The notes under the pieces were generated by a model. It was not told the origin of the DNA and did not search any database. It was given only the letters and a program-made list of their open reading frames with translations. A stretch of DNA of 64,000 bases from Synechococcus sp. Nb3U1 (GTDB lineage: Bacteria > Cyanobacteriota > Cyanobacteriia > Thermostichales > Thermostichaceae). The stretch lies in the NCBI RefSeq assembly GCF_021533835.1, contig NZ_JAKFYQ010000002.1:1-64000 (forward strand), given 5' to 3'. A program made the position numbers and the translations under genes. Each line of letters starts with the position of its first letter. The stretch's first letter is position 1. Of this stretch, positions 27,527-36,569 are shown one piece after another.

Positions 27527-29353
27527 CTATTCCGGCAGGTGCCGCAGGGTCGGGACATACTCACGGTACAGTTGATTTAAAATTTCCAGGCCAATGCGCG
27601 TACGACCATCAGGGGGACGCGCCTCAATCGCTGTTTTCACCCTCAGGATTGTTCCGACAGGATAGGGAGAGCGAAATTCTTCCCGCTTGCCTAAAAAGAC
27701 ATCGGTAAAGTAGTCGATCAGCCGCTTCACCTCCCCCACATCCTTACGGGAAATATCCATGTCCAAAACTGTCGTCAGCTTGGCCCGCATCGCCTGAAAG
27801 CTTTGTTGGCTGGTGTTAATCGCTACCCGCTTGGCTAAGCTATCCACCACAATCTGAGCAATTTGCAACACACTTTGATCAACAATCTCGCGGTGGCGAG
27901 CAGCAAAGCGCAATTGTACCTCCTCCAGGAAGCGCTCGCGGGCCAGAACATTGATGCCGTTGGGTTCTAGGTCTACCCCATATCCCTGCAACTGTTTGTA
28001 TTGATTCAGCACCCACTGGTTGTAGAACGAGTCAGCCAAAGCTCGCCAGTAGCCAATGATCGTGGCTTCGCTGAACGGAATGTTGAGCAGGTAGGTTTCG
28101 CTGGTGATCAGGCGCAAATGCTCCATCAGCTTGTCTCGCTCCTTTTCATCCAGATGGGAGGTGCGCGGCACCCAAACGGCTCCATACTCGCTTTTGACTT
28201 CACCGGGCAGGGATCCGAAAACATTGTCGAAAAATTGATGGATGCTAAAGAGCAAAAATTTATCCGGATCTTGCAGGCGTTTGAGCAGTTCTTGTTTTTC
28301 TTCTTCTTGGTACTGGGCCACCAGTTTCTGCGCCTGGGTCATCTCGCCGCGGGCCACTTCCACATCCTGCCGCAGCCTGTGAATCTCTTCTGCGCTCACC
28401 ATTTCCATACTGGAGGCTTCCCGAACCCCACTGAAGTAGCCGCCCGCCAACCCTGTCCCGCCAACGCCCACCAGCGGATCATCGCTGTCGTTGTCCATGG
28501 TGAGAAGGCGAGAGAGGGCCCGCACCCGGACACGATGGCTAGAAGAACGCAGGGATCCCACCTCGATCGGGGCCCAACTCTGCAGACGGGACAACCCACC
28601 AATGCGGTAGAGAGTATAAAAATACTTACTCAGCAACGTGGCCAACAGATACTTATTTCTGACCTCGTTGTATTCCAAATAGGCTCGCAAACACAGTTGG
28701 AAGGCAATATTGGGCAGGTTTCGGCAAGCCTGCATGACCTTTTCATACACCCTCTGTAGATGCGGGCGAAAGCTACGCGGGATCGCTTCCGGTCGCAAGC
28801 CGCGCAACAAAAATTCTTCTTGTCGCAGATCCTGGGCTGTGAAGAAAAAGGTTTCCTGCCACAGTAGCTCATCCAAATCGCGGGCAAAAATCGGTTTCAG
28901 ATGGTCAATAATCTGCACCACAATCGACTCGGTGAAAGTCGGCACGATTTTCTCAATATGCAGTTGTTCGTAGACGGAGCGCAGCCGATCCCCGCGAAAA
29001 TCTTCGATGGAGATCAACCCCTTCATGGTACCGATCCGGCCATTGCTCATTAGAAACTTATAGACAATTTCGGCAGTGGCCTCTTGAGAAAGCACAGGTG
29101 TGCCCGTCAGTTCGGGGCAAATTTGTAGTGGGCGCAGCAGGCGGCTAGTTTCGCTAAGGCTAAAGCAGCTCCAGGCAGATTGGTTCAAAACCACCAGAGA
29201 CAAGCTGGCTAGTAGTTGCTTCTCGTCCAAATCTTCCAGCCGAATTTCCCCGTCCGGCAACTGGATCGAAACGGGAGGCAAAGTGGCACGGGGATCTGGT
29301 ATCGGTGGAGAAGATTCCGAGAGAGGAGATGCACTCATGCGACAAAGCCCCAT
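27527..29353 (-). CDS. Protein of unknown function, 608 residues
   Basis: I do not recognise a family. The protein is soluble and largely helical. A Pro-rich N-terminus is followed by a helical region (about 45-290, including SNGRIGTMKGLISIEDFRGD), a Gly-rich low-complexity linker near 300-315, and a charged probable coiled coil (about 328-372, EEIHRLRQDVEVARGEMTQA). A conserved-looking C-terminal domain (about 375-605) contains LLFSIHQFFDNVFGSLPGE and VKRLIDYFTDVFLGKREEFR. No signal peptide, membrane helix or nucleotide-binding loop is seen. Translation may start at the ATG at 29353 or 29338; neither has a clear ribosome site. It is monocistronic and divergent from the receiver-PP2C gene. 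Confidence 0.6.
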   Translation of the reverse strand: MGLCRMSASPLSESSPPIPDPRATLPPVSIQLPDGEIRLEDLDEKQLLASLSLVVLNQSAWSCFSLSETSRLLRPLQICPELTGTPVLSQEATAEIVYKFLMSNGRIGTMKGLISIEDFRGDRLRSVYEQLHIEKIVPTFTESIVVQIIDHLKPIFARDLDELLWQETFFFTAQDLRQEEFLLRGLRPEAIPRSFRPHLQRVYEKVMQACRNLPNIAFQLCLRAYLEYNEVRNKYLLATLLSKYFYTLYRIGGLSRLQSWAPIEVGSLRSSSHRVRVRALSRLLTMDNDSDDPLVGVGGTGLAGGYFSGVREASSMEMVSAEEIHRLRQDVEVARGEMTQAQKLVAQYQEEEKQELLKRLQDPDKFLLFSIHQFFDNVFGSLPGEVKSEYGAVWVPRTSHLDEKERDKLMEHLRLITSETYLLNIPFSEATIIGYWRALADSFYNQWVLNQYKQLQGYGVDLEPNGINVLARERFLEEVQLRFAARHREIVDQSVLQIAQIVVDSLAKRVAINTSQQSFQAMRAKLTTVLDMDISRKDVGEVKRLIDYFTDVFLGKREEFRSPYPVGTILRVKTAIEARPPDGRTRIGLEILNQLYREYVPTLRHLPE

Positions 29354-29792
29354 ACAGGTACAACGAAACTCGGTAAGAGGGATCGCTGAACGCCATCAAA
29401 ACTCATCTGTACATTCTTCAAGTGCAGGGCTGCGCTCCACCGCTTAAGCCATTGGCAAAGGGAATATTCCTCTGGTATCAGTATCCTGGGGCTTCCGTCC
29501 TCTGTGTATCGTGCAACCACGGTTCTTGTAGCTATATAAACTTCTATGCAACGCTAGAAATACGGGAAATTGCTGAGGCCTCCTCTATCATCGCTAACCA
29601 GCTTCGCTACCGCAAGCCTTCTGTCTCCCACCCTCGGGGGGAGTCTTCCGCGATTCTGACACCGATACAAGTCAAGGAGTGCGACAATAGCAACGGTTCT
29701 GGTGACAGGTATTAGACAGATATTGGATATCAATCTCTATCCCGCTTGCTAGACTGCCCTTCAACCGATGTTTGGATCCGGATACAGCGATC
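29354..29792. other. Divergent intergenic region
   Basis: 439 bases between two divergent genes, so promoters for both are expected. It is more A+T-rich toward its middle. I found no RNA gene, repeat or convincing operator. Confidence 0.35.
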
Positions 29793-30920
29793 ATGGCTGC
29801 CATTCTGATTGTTGATGACGATCCCACCATTCGGCTGGTACTGAAGCGGTCTCTGGAGCGACAAGGCTACACCGTCGAGATGGCTACCAATGGCCTTGAG
29901 GGAGTGGAACAGGCACACCTTATCTCCCCTGGGCTGATCATCTGTGATTGGATGATGCCGGATATTGATGGCCTTGAGGTGTGCCGACGCATCAAATCGG
30001 ATCCCAAGTTTTCCACCACTTTTTTTATTTTGCTGACGGCTCGCACCGAGGTGGAGGACAGGGTGCAGGGGTTGGATGCCGGAGCCGATGAATTTTTAAG
30101 CAAACCGATCGACCCCAATGAGTTGCAAGCCCGCGTTCGGGCCGGGTTGCGGCTGCACCAACTGAGCCACGACCTGCAACAGCAAACCTCCAAATTGCAA
30201 GCAGAATTGGCGGAGGCTGCCCACTATGTCAAATCTTTACTGCCCAAGCCGGACTTTTTCCCTGACTACAATATCGCTACCGACTGGCGCTTTTTGCCCT
30301 CGCAAGAGTTGGGGGGAGATTCTTTTAACTACCACTGGCTGGACGAGGAGCATTTGGCCATTTATCTGCTGGATGTGTCCGGACATGGGGTGGGATCTGC
30401 CCTCCTATCGGTATCGGTGATGAACCAGTTGCGCACTCAGAACTTGCCGGATATAGATCCCCGTCAGCCGGAGGCTGTGTTGCGCGCCCTCAATCACTCG
30501 TTTCAAATGGGATCCCACAATGAAATGTACTTCACCCTTTGGTATGGGGTTTACCAGCCCACATCCCGCTTGCTTTCCTTCGCCAGTGCTGGGCATCCCC
30601 CGGCGTTGCTGATCGATCCGACCCATACAACCTCGGTAGAACTGAAAACCCCCAATTTGCCGATTGGGATTTTGCCCAACCCAAGCTTTCAAATGGATCA
30701 AGTGCGGATCCCGGCCGCCAGCCACCTCTACCTGTTCAGCGATGGAGTTTATGAGGTGGCCAATCGAGAAAAAGAGCTGTGGGGGTTGGACAATTTGATC
30801 GCTCTGCTCAATCATGATGGTGCCGGCAGCTTGGATCAAGTCGCTCAGCGAGCCCAAGCTTTCCGAGGCCAACCCAACTTCGAAGATGATTTCTCGCTGC
30901 TGCGGGTCAGCTTTGGTTAA
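29793..30920 (+). CDS. Response regulator with PP2C (RsbU/SpoIIE-type) phosphatase output
   Basis: The 375-residue protein has an N-terminal receiver domain (about 1-120) with acidic residues DDD at 8-10, phospho-acceptor Asp in ICDWMMPDIDG, and Lys in FLSKPIDP. A short coiled linker (about 125-150) leads to a PP2C-like SpoIIE domain (about 165-372) with GGDSFNYHWLDEEHLAIYLL, DVSGHGVGSALLS, FASAGHPPALLI and the metal-binding FEDDFSLL. It is a Ser/Thr phosphatase controlled by phosphorylation, typically acting on anti-sigma-antagonist pathways. The ATG at 29793 gives a standard receiver N-terminus MAAILIVDDDPTIR. No partner kinase or STAS protein is adjacent. Confidence 0.92.
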   Translation: MAAILIVDDDPTIRLVLKRSLERQGYTVEMATNGLEGVEQAHLISPGLIICDWMMPDIDGLEVCRRIKSDPKFSTTFFILLTARTEVEDRVQGLDAGADEFLSKPIDPNELQARVRAGLRLHQLSHDLQQQTSKLQAELAEAAHYVKSLLPKPDFFPDYNIATDWRFLPSQELGGDSFNYHWLDEEHLAIYLLDVSGHGVGSALLSVSVMNQLRTQNLPDIDPRQPEAVLRALNHSFQMGSHNEMYFTLWYGVYQPTSRLLSFASAGHPPALLIDPTHTTSVELKTPNLPIGILPNPSFQMDQVRIPAASHLYLFSDGVYEVANREKELWGLDNLIALLNHDGAGSLDQVAQRAQAFRGQPNFEDDFSLLRVSFG

Positions 30921-30931
30921 ATCTTGGTTAA

Positions 30932-30965
30932 ATTCTCCGCCTGCCAGGGGCCTCTTGCGGAGAAT
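30932..30965 (+). terminator. Possible termination hairpin after the PP2C gene; gap to 31232
   Basis: ATTCTCCGC (30932-30940) pairs perfectly with GCGGAGAAT (30957-30965) around a 16-nt loop. No T-run follows, so strength is doubtful. The rest of the gap to 31232 holds a 42-codon open frame (31011-31139) without a ribosome site, which I do not consider a gene. Confidence 0.4.
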
Positions 30966-31232
30966 GGTGGAGCTCTCTAGGGACACAGGTCTGGCAGCCC
31001 TAGCGTGAACATGAACAGGTTCTCAGAGAAAATCGCTACCCCTAGAGAATTTGCCGCCTTTCGACCCAACCTCCGGCTCCATCTCGACAGCCGGATATGT
31101 CAACTGCAACACAAAGTTGTATCTGTTGCTACGAAATGAGACCAGGTTCTATCATGGGATTGGGAAGGCAAGTCGAGATTTGTATCCCTAGCCCCTTGGT
31201 GTGCTGCCCTAGTCATACGTTCAGGTAAAGTT

Positions 31233-31463
31233 ATGCCCACTTTACAAGCCACCCACTACGCGGTTGAGGCCATTCAAGAGGAAGCCCGTCGCCTCATTCG
31301 TCAGGGATCCCTGCGTCGCTCAGAAGCCATCTCCCACCTACAGCCCTTTTTCCCGCAGCGGGAGTGGCAGTCGATTGCTGAGGAGTTAGAGCTGCAGGAC
31401 TACTGCCCTTCTGATCCAATCTGCGATTTGATCGGTGGTTGCGAAGAGTGGCGCGAAGATTGA
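31233..31463 (+). CDS. DUF4327-like small protein
   Basis: The 76-residue acidic protein fits the cyanobacterial DUF4327 pattern. An N-terminal helix (VEAIQEEARRLIRQGSLRRS) is followed by PQREWQSIAEELE and a C-terminal DPICDLIGGCEEWRED, corresponding to the family's D-P-I-S-D-L-L ending. Function is unknown. It is upstream of rel on the same strand, but 226 bases separate them, so it is probably a separate unit. Confidence 0.6.
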   Translation: MPTLQATHYAVEAIQEEARRLIRQGSLRRSEAISHLQPFFPQREWQSIAEELELQDYCPSDPICDLIGGCEEWRED

Positions 31464-31689
31464 GGGAGTGTTTTCTAGGCTTCATCCTCTTCGAGAGTCA
31501 TTTTCAGAGGATGCAAAGAGGTTAACTTTGGGAGCTGAGCTGAACGGCAGGTTCCCTGAACTTACTTTTTGGATCTTTTTTGAGTTTTTCTCCGCTCCGT
31601 TGGGGGGGGGTGGAGTGTTTCCTCCCTGTTAGCGGTAGGCTGAATGAATTATAGTCAGTAATCAACCGTTCCTTTCCCCTCAGGTTCGC

Positions 31690-33957
31690 ATGGGTCAGAC
31701 TGCTGTCGTTGCCACCTCAGATAGAGGTCTCGACCTGAACAGCCTCGATTTTGAGGCACCGGGATGGTTGCGGGCTTTGCTCTCGGGAGCCGTGGATCCT
31801 GGCGATGGGCTACGGCCTTATACCCCGGAAGAGGCCGACCTACTGCGACGGGCCTTCGAGTTTTCCTATTGTCTGCATCAGGGCCAAAAACGCAAATCTG
31901 GGGATCCCTACATTGCCCATCCAGTGGCCGTTGCCAGTTTGTTGCGGGATTTGGGAGGGGACGCAGTCACGGTTGCTGCCGGCTTCCTACACGACATTGT
32001 TGAAGATACAGAAGTTACCTTGGAGGCTTTAGAAGCCGAATTTGGATCTGAAGTGCGCCTGCTGGTGGAGGGGGTAACCAAACTTTCTAAATTCAACTTT
32101 TCTAGCAAAACAGAGCAGCAAGCCGAAAATTTTCGCCGCATGTTTGTGGCTATGGCTAAAGATATTCGAGTGATCGTAGTCAAGCTGGCGGATCGCTTAC
32201 ACAATATGCGCACGCTGCAATATCTTGCCCCCAGCAAGCAACGACAAATTGCAGCAGAAACCATGGAGATTTTCGCTCCATTGGCCAATCGACTCGGGAT
32301 CTGGCATTTTAAATGGGAACTAGAGGATCTGGCGTTTAAGTACCTGGACTACGATGCCTATCGACAAATCCAGGAATTGGTCAATGCCAAACGAACTGAA
32401 CGAGAAGCTGAGATCCAAGTTTTTATCGAGAAGCTGCGACAACAGCTGATCAAAGCTGGACTTGAACATTTCGAGATTAGCGGACGACCCAAACATCTTT
32501 ACGGCATCTATCGTAAGATGCAGCAGCAGCGCAAAGAATTTCACGAGATCTACGATCTGTCGGCAGTACGCGTGATCGTGCAAACTAACAGCGAATGTTA
32601 CCGGGTGCTGGCGGTGGTGCATAATTGTTTCCGTCCCATTCCCGGTCGTTTTAAGGACTACATTGGCCTGCCCAAACCCAATCGCTATCAATCCCTACAT
32701 ACGGCGGTAATGGGACCCCAGGGCCGCCCAGTGGAAGTGCAGCTGCGCACCGAAGAAATGCACCGAGTCGCAGAATACGGGATTGCCGCCCACTGGAAAT
32801 ACAAAGAAGCTGGGAGTAGTGTCGTTAAGCCGGAGGAGGAACGCTTCACTTGGTTGCGGCAACTATTGGAGTGGCAAAACGACCTCAAAGACGATAAGGA
32901 GTACTTGGATACGATCCGGGAAAACTTGTTCGAAAGTGAGGTGTATGTTTTTACGCCCAAAGGGGATCTGTTGGCTCTACCCCAGGGATCCTGCCCTGTG
33001 GACTTTGCCTATCGCATTCACTCGGAAGTGGGGGATCACTGTGCAGGCGCACGGGTGAACAACAAGATCGTGCCCCTCGACACCCATCTGCGCAACGGCG
33101 ATATTGTTCAGATCATCACTCAAAAGAATGCCCATCCCAGTCTGGACTGGATTAATTTTGTTGCCACCAGTTCCGCCCGCAATCGCATCCGCCAGTGGTT
33201 CAAGCGCTCCAACCGTGAACAAAATCTGCTGCGAGGCCGCCATTTATTGGAGCGGGAGTTAGGCAAAACCGGCTTTGATGCGCTCTTAAAATCGGAGCGG
33301 ATGCAGAAGGTTGCCGAAAAGCTCAACTATGCCAGTGTCGATGATTTGTTGGCGGGCCTGGGCTATGGGGAAACCACCACTACCCTGGTGATCAACCGTT
33401 TACAGGAGGGTACCAAACCAGAACCGCCTCCCACTCCATTGGGGATTACCCACACCCTACTACCCCGTTCAGCCACTACGACCAGCCGCAGCAAAGCCCA
33501 ATCGCCCATTTTGGGGGTGGAAGGCTTGAAACACCAATTGGCCAAGTGTTGCAACCCGCTGCCTGGGGATCCGATCTTGGGGGTGGTGACCCGATTCAAC
33601 GGCATTACCATCCATCATCAAGACTGCCCCCGCGTCGCCCAAGTGCCGGGAGAACGACTGGTGTTGGTGAGCTGGAACCAAGAGCAACTGAAGCAAAATG
33701 CCCAGATTTACCCGGTGGAATTGCGCCTAGAGGTCATCGATCGTGTCGGGGTACTGCGGGATATTCTGTCCCGGTTGTCGGATCAAAGCATCAATGTGCG
33801 TAATGCTAAGGTACAGACCTTTGCCAATCGCACCGCCCTGATCGATCTGTGCATTGATGTACGGGATAAAAAGCAACTGACCCAGATTCAGAGCCAACTG
33901 CGCCAGCTATCGGATGTGATCGTGCTGCGCTCCCGCCATCAGAACGGCTCCCGTTAG
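31690..33957 (+). CDS. rel: Bifunctional (p)ppGpp synthetase/hydrolase (Rel/SpoT)
   Basis: This 755-residue RelA/SpoT homologue makes and degrades the starvation alarmone (p)ppGpp. Domains in order are: HD hydrolase (about 60-200) with intact AGFLHDIVEDTEV; synthetase (about 250-375) with EIYDLSAVRVIV and RFKDYIGLPKPNRYQSLHTA; TGS (about 415-480; VFTPKGDLLALPQGSCPVDF); a helical and zinc-finger-like region with KCCNPLPGDPI; and a C-terminal ACT domain (about 680-750). Both catalytic halves look functional. It begins with ATG at 31690. A hairpin follows the stop. Confidence 0.95.
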   Translation: MGQTAVVATSDRGLDLNSLDFEAPGWLRALLSGAVDPGDGLRPYTPEEADLLRRAFEFSYCLHQGQKRKSGDPYIAHPVAVASLLRDLGGDAVTVAAGFLHDIVEDTEVTLEALEAEFGSEVRLLVEGVTKLSKFNFSSKTEQQAENFRRMFVAMAKDIRVIVVKLADRLHNMRTLQYLAPSKQRQIAAETMEIFAPLANRLGIWHFKWELEDLAFKYLDYDAYRQIQELVNAKRTEREAEIQVFIEKLRQQLIKAGLEHFEISGRPKHLYGIYRKMQQQRKEFHEIYDLSAVRVIVQTNSECYRVLAVVHNCFRPIPGRFKDYIGLPKPNRYQSLHTAVMGPQGRPVEVQLRTEEMHRVAEYGIAAHWKYKEAGSSVVKPEEERFTWLRQLLEWQNDLKDDKEYLDTIRENLFESEVYVFTPKGDLLALPQGSCPVDFAYRIHSEVGDHCAGARVNNKIVPLDTHLRNGDIVQIITQKNAHPSLDWINFVATSSARNRIRQWFKRSNREQNLLRGRHLLERELGKTGFDALLKSERMQKVAEKLNYASVDDLLAGLGYGETTTTLVINRLQEGTKPEPPPTPLGITHTLLPRSATTTSRSKAQSPILGVEGLKHQLAKCCNPLPGDPILGVVTRFNGITIHHQDCPRVAQVPGERLVLVSWNQEQLKQNAQIYPVELRLEVIDRVGVLRDILSRLSDQSINVRNAKVQTFANRTALIDLCIDVRDKKQLTQIQSQLRQLSDVIVLRSRHQNGSR

Positions 33958-33971
33958 CCCGGCCCAGGAAG

Positions 33972-33988
33972 CTGGGATGGGATCCCAG
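33972..33988 (+). terminator. Hairpin downstream of rel
   Basis: CTGGGAT, loop GGG, ATCCCAG forms a perfect 7-bp stem 14 bases after the rel stop. The stem itself contains a GGGATCCC-type palindrome. There is no T-run. Confidence 0.35.
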
Positions 33989-34003
33989 AAGAGAAATCAT
34001 GGG

Positions 34004-34113
34004 TAGAGCTTTTCCCGACCTCATGGAGGATGTGAGTGAGGTGGCCTGGAATCCCTGTCAGACCAGGAATTCGCCCCCATGAGCTGTAGTCGATACCCCT
34101 GGGAAAAGCGGTC
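34004..34113. mobile_element. Diverged third copy of the 107-bp MITE-like element
   Basis: The left end TAGAGCTTTTCCCGACCTCA matches TACAGCCTTTTCCGACTTCA of the other copies with a few changes. The right end AGCTGTAGT...TGGGAAAAGC resembles AGCTGTAGT...TGGAAAAGGC of copy 1. It keeps a 9-bp inverted repeat GCTTTTCCC / GGGAAAAGC (34008-34016 and 34101-34109) and nearly the same length. The middle is too diverged to align with certainty by eye. It lies between rel and psbP and may include part of the psbP leader. Confidence 0.5.
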
Positions 34114-34198
34114 AGAACCGTTTGCTGATGGTTTGAGTCGATGCACCCATATTACGATGGTGAAGCTAGGCAACACATTTGAGCGGAGGATCCCAGCG

Positions 34199-34780
34199 AT
34201 GACAGCAGCAAAAGGGCGGTTGGCCCAGTTCAGCCGATGGATCCCGAGAATGGTGTTGCTGCTCTGCGTGTGTCTGAGCTTGCTCACGAGCGCCTGTTCT
34301 AGGTCTTCTAGCCTGCGGGCCTATAGCGATCCCAGTGGGGCCTTTGCCTTTGCCTACCCCAACGGCATGGTGGCGGTAAACTTGGGGCCAGGGAAAGGGC
34401 CAGCCGTGTTGTTGCGAGACTTGGTCTACGAAAGCGAGAATGTCAGCCTGATGATCGCCCCTTTTGACAAGGGTGAGACCATTGCGGATCTGGGCAGCCC
34501 AGAAACAGTGGGGGAATTGGTGGCGGAGAAGATTTTGGCCCCTGAGGGATCCAGGCGTTCTGCCACCCTGTTGGCTTCTGAAGCTTTTGAGCGACAAGAT
34601 CATCCCTATTACCTGCTGGAATACCAGACCGATATGGGATCCCAACTTCGCCATGAGCTGGTGACCGTAACCGTGCGCCATCATCGCCTCTATACCCTGA
34701 CCGCCTCTACGCAAGAATCCCGCTGGCCGCAGGTGGAGACTACTTTCAAAAATGTCGGCCACTCTTTGAATGTTTCTTAA
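34199..34780 (+). CDS. psbP: Photosystem II lipoprotein CyanoP (PsbP family)
   Basis: The 193-residue protein has a lipoprotein signal ending SLLTSAC (cysteine 33) and a PsbP domain. That domain starts with the hallmark YSDPSGAFAFAYPNGM and ends with HHRLYTLTASTQES and a terminal helix containing TTFKNVGHSLNV. CyanoP is a lumenal, thylakoid-anchored protein involved in photosystem II assembly. The start at 34199 is supported by GGAGG 9 bases upstream; the frame is open further upstream across part of the diverged repeat element but that part is not PsbP-like. Confidence 0.92.
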   Translation: MTAAKGRLAQFSRWIPRMVLLLCVCLSLLTSACSRSSSLRAYSDPSGAFAFAYPNGMVAVNLGPGKGPAVLLRDLVYESENVSLMIAPFDKGETIADLGSPETVGELVAEKILAPEGSRRSATLLASEAFERQDHPYYLLEYQTDMGSQLRHELVTVTVRHHRLYTLTASTQESRWPQVETTFKNVGHSLNVS

Positions 34781-34935
34781 AGATCTGAAAGCTTAGTTGA
34801 GTTCAGGCGCCTCCCTGGACATTCCTTGATTGCCCAATTGAACGGCGCACAGATCCCAACTGGGCCGCCAGATGCTAAAACGGTAGTGCTTTGCACCTCT
34901 GGAAGCGGCGAGCTTAGCCCTCTTCAAATTTTTCT

Positions 34936-35730
34936 ATGGCCGTGTACTTGGTTCAGATTAGCGATCTTCATCTGTTTGCCAAGCCGCATCACCAACTGTT
35001 GGGGGTGACCACGGAAATCTCTTTTTTGCAAGTGCAGAAGGCCATTTTGGCGTTGGATCCCTTGCCGGATCTGCTTCTGCTCACCGGAGATTTATCGCAG
35101 GATGGCAGTGCTGCTTCCTACGCCCGTTTGAAAACCCACCTACAAACCCTGCCCATCGATACCTACTGGCTGGCGGGCAACCACGATCGCCTGCACAACA
35201 TGAACCTGGAGCTGCACGCCAAGCACCTATTTGCGGAGAAAAGTTTCAGCAGAGAAAACTGGAGTTTTATTTTGATGAACTCCCTTGTGCCGGGCAAGGA
35301 CAGCGGTTATCTGACGGATCGCTCCCTGCTGTGGTTGAGACAAGAGTTGGAACGGAGCGAAGCCGCTCAACACCATGTGCTTTTGGCCCTGCATCACCCT
35401 CCTTTTTCTGTCGATTCCACCTGGCTAGATCAGAGCACCCTTCAGCAACCCGAACGCCTGTTTCAGGTTTTGGACGAGTTCAGCCACATTCGCTTGGTGC
35501 TGTTTGGCCACATTCACCAAGATCTGCGCCGCCAACGGGGAGGGGTGGAATATTTCGCTTGTCCCTCCACTTGTATTCAATTTCGCCCCAAGAGCACTGA
35601 GTTTAGTCTGGAGGTGATACCGCCAGCTTTGCGGCAGGTGTGGCTAGAACGGGATGGCAGCTTCCGCACACGAGTGCAACGGGTGGGATCCGCCCTGCAA
35701 CGTCCCAACTTGGCCCTGACAGGGTACTAA
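34936..35730 (+). CDS. cpdA: CpdA-type 3',5'-cyclic-nucleotide phosphodiesterase
   Basis: This 264-residue class III (calcineurin-like) metallophosphodiesterase has every metal motif: ISDLHLFAKP, LLTGDLSQDGSAAS, AGNHDRLHNM, ALHHPPFS and LFGHIHQDL. The sequence resembles Icc/CpdA, which hydrolyses cAMP; related enzymes act on other phosphodiesters, so substrate is inferred. A Crp-type regulator with a cyclic-nucleotide signature is encoded at 519-1205. The gene overlaps the end of the convergent ABC permease gene by 4 bases. Confidence 0.82.
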   Translation: MAVYLVQISDLHLFAKPHHQLLGVTTEISFLQVQKAILALDPLPDLLLLTGDLSQDGSAASYARLKTHLQTLPIDTYWLAGNHDRLHNMNLELHAKHLFAEKSFSRENWSFILMNSLVPGKDSGYLTDRSLLWLRQELERSEAAQHHVLLALHHPPFSVDSTWLDQSTLQQPERLFQVLDEFSHIRLVLFGHIHQDLRRQRGGVEYFACPSTCIQFRPKSTEFSLEVIPPALRQVWLERDGSFRTRVQRVGSALQRPNLALTGY

Positions 35731-36569
35731 CTCCCCCCATCTTTGACCTCTGTGGGGGATAGCCCGACCGCTTGCCCCAAACAGACACTCACCCCCAGTA
35801 GCGCCAACCACCCCGGCAACACCGACAGGATGGCCACCGTCGCCACCCAAGTGTTGTTCCCCCCTTGCAAAAGGCTGTAGAGCAGCATCGGCAGGGTTAG
35901 GACTCGTCCTCCGCCAATCAAAAAGGTGAGCAAAAACTCATTCCAGGAGATCAAAAAGGCGAACACCGCCCCGATGGCCATCCCAGGCGCAACCAAGGGT
36001 AAGGTCACCTGCCACCACACTTGCCAGGGATCCGCCCCCAAACTGCGAGCCTGTGCCTCATAGCCGGAGTCGAAACGGGAAAACACACTGCCCATCACCA
36101 GCGCCATGTAGGGAATCACCGGAATCAGGTGCACCAGTAACACCCCCAGCAGCGTGCCTTCCAGCCGCAGACGGATCAACACCCCCTGCATTCCCATGAC
36201 TACCGCCAAAGGCGAGGTGATAATCGGCAGCAGCAGAATCAACCGGATCCAAGCGGGCACGGCCTGTCTCCCCAAAACCCGCCCCGCCGGGATCCCCAGC
36301 AACAACGCCAATAGGGTAGTGATCAGGGCGATAGACAAGCTCTGGCCAAAGCCAGATCCCACTTGGGATCCCGAGCTCAGCAGCCGTTGCCAACCCCCGA
36401 GGCTCCACTGCTGTGGCCATCCATCAGGAAAATACCAAGACTGGGTCAAGAACCAAATTCCCAGTACCCAGAAAGGCAAACCCCAGATCAACGCCAGCCC
36501 ACCAATCCCGATTCTGTGTAGAGCTTTCCATGTTGCTGCTCGGGTTAGCCGGACAGAATCCTTCCTCAT
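35727..36569 (-). CDS. ABC transporter permease (second of a pair)
   Basis: The 280-residue protein has about six membrane helices and the EAA loop AQARSLGADPWQVWWQVTLP, typical of binding-protein-dependent permeases of the spermidine/putrescine, iron or thiamine class (PotC/YnjC-like). Its start overlaps the stop of the first permease by 4 bases (ATGA), so the two are translationally coupled and probably form a heterodimeric channel. No ATPase or binding protein lies beside them, so the substrate cannot be assigned. Confidence 0.85.
   Translation of the reverse strand: MRKDSVRLTRAATWKALHRIGIGGLALIWGLPFWVLGIWFLTQSWYFPDGWPQQWSLGGWQRLLSSGSQVGSGFGQSLSIALITTLLALLLGIPAGRVLGRQAVPAWIRLILLLPIITSPLAVVMGMQGVLIRLRLEGTLLGVLLVHLIPVIPYMALVMGSVFSRFDSGYEAQARSLGADPWQVWWQVTLPLVAPGMAIGAVFAFLISWNEFLLTFLIGGGRVLTLPMLLYSLLQGGNNTWVATVAILSVLPGWLALLGVSVCLGQAVGLSPTEVKDGGS

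Noticed and set aside
31011-31139. A 42-codon open frame in the PP2C to DUF4327 gap
   Set aside because: No ribosome site, no recognisable pattern; expected by chance.
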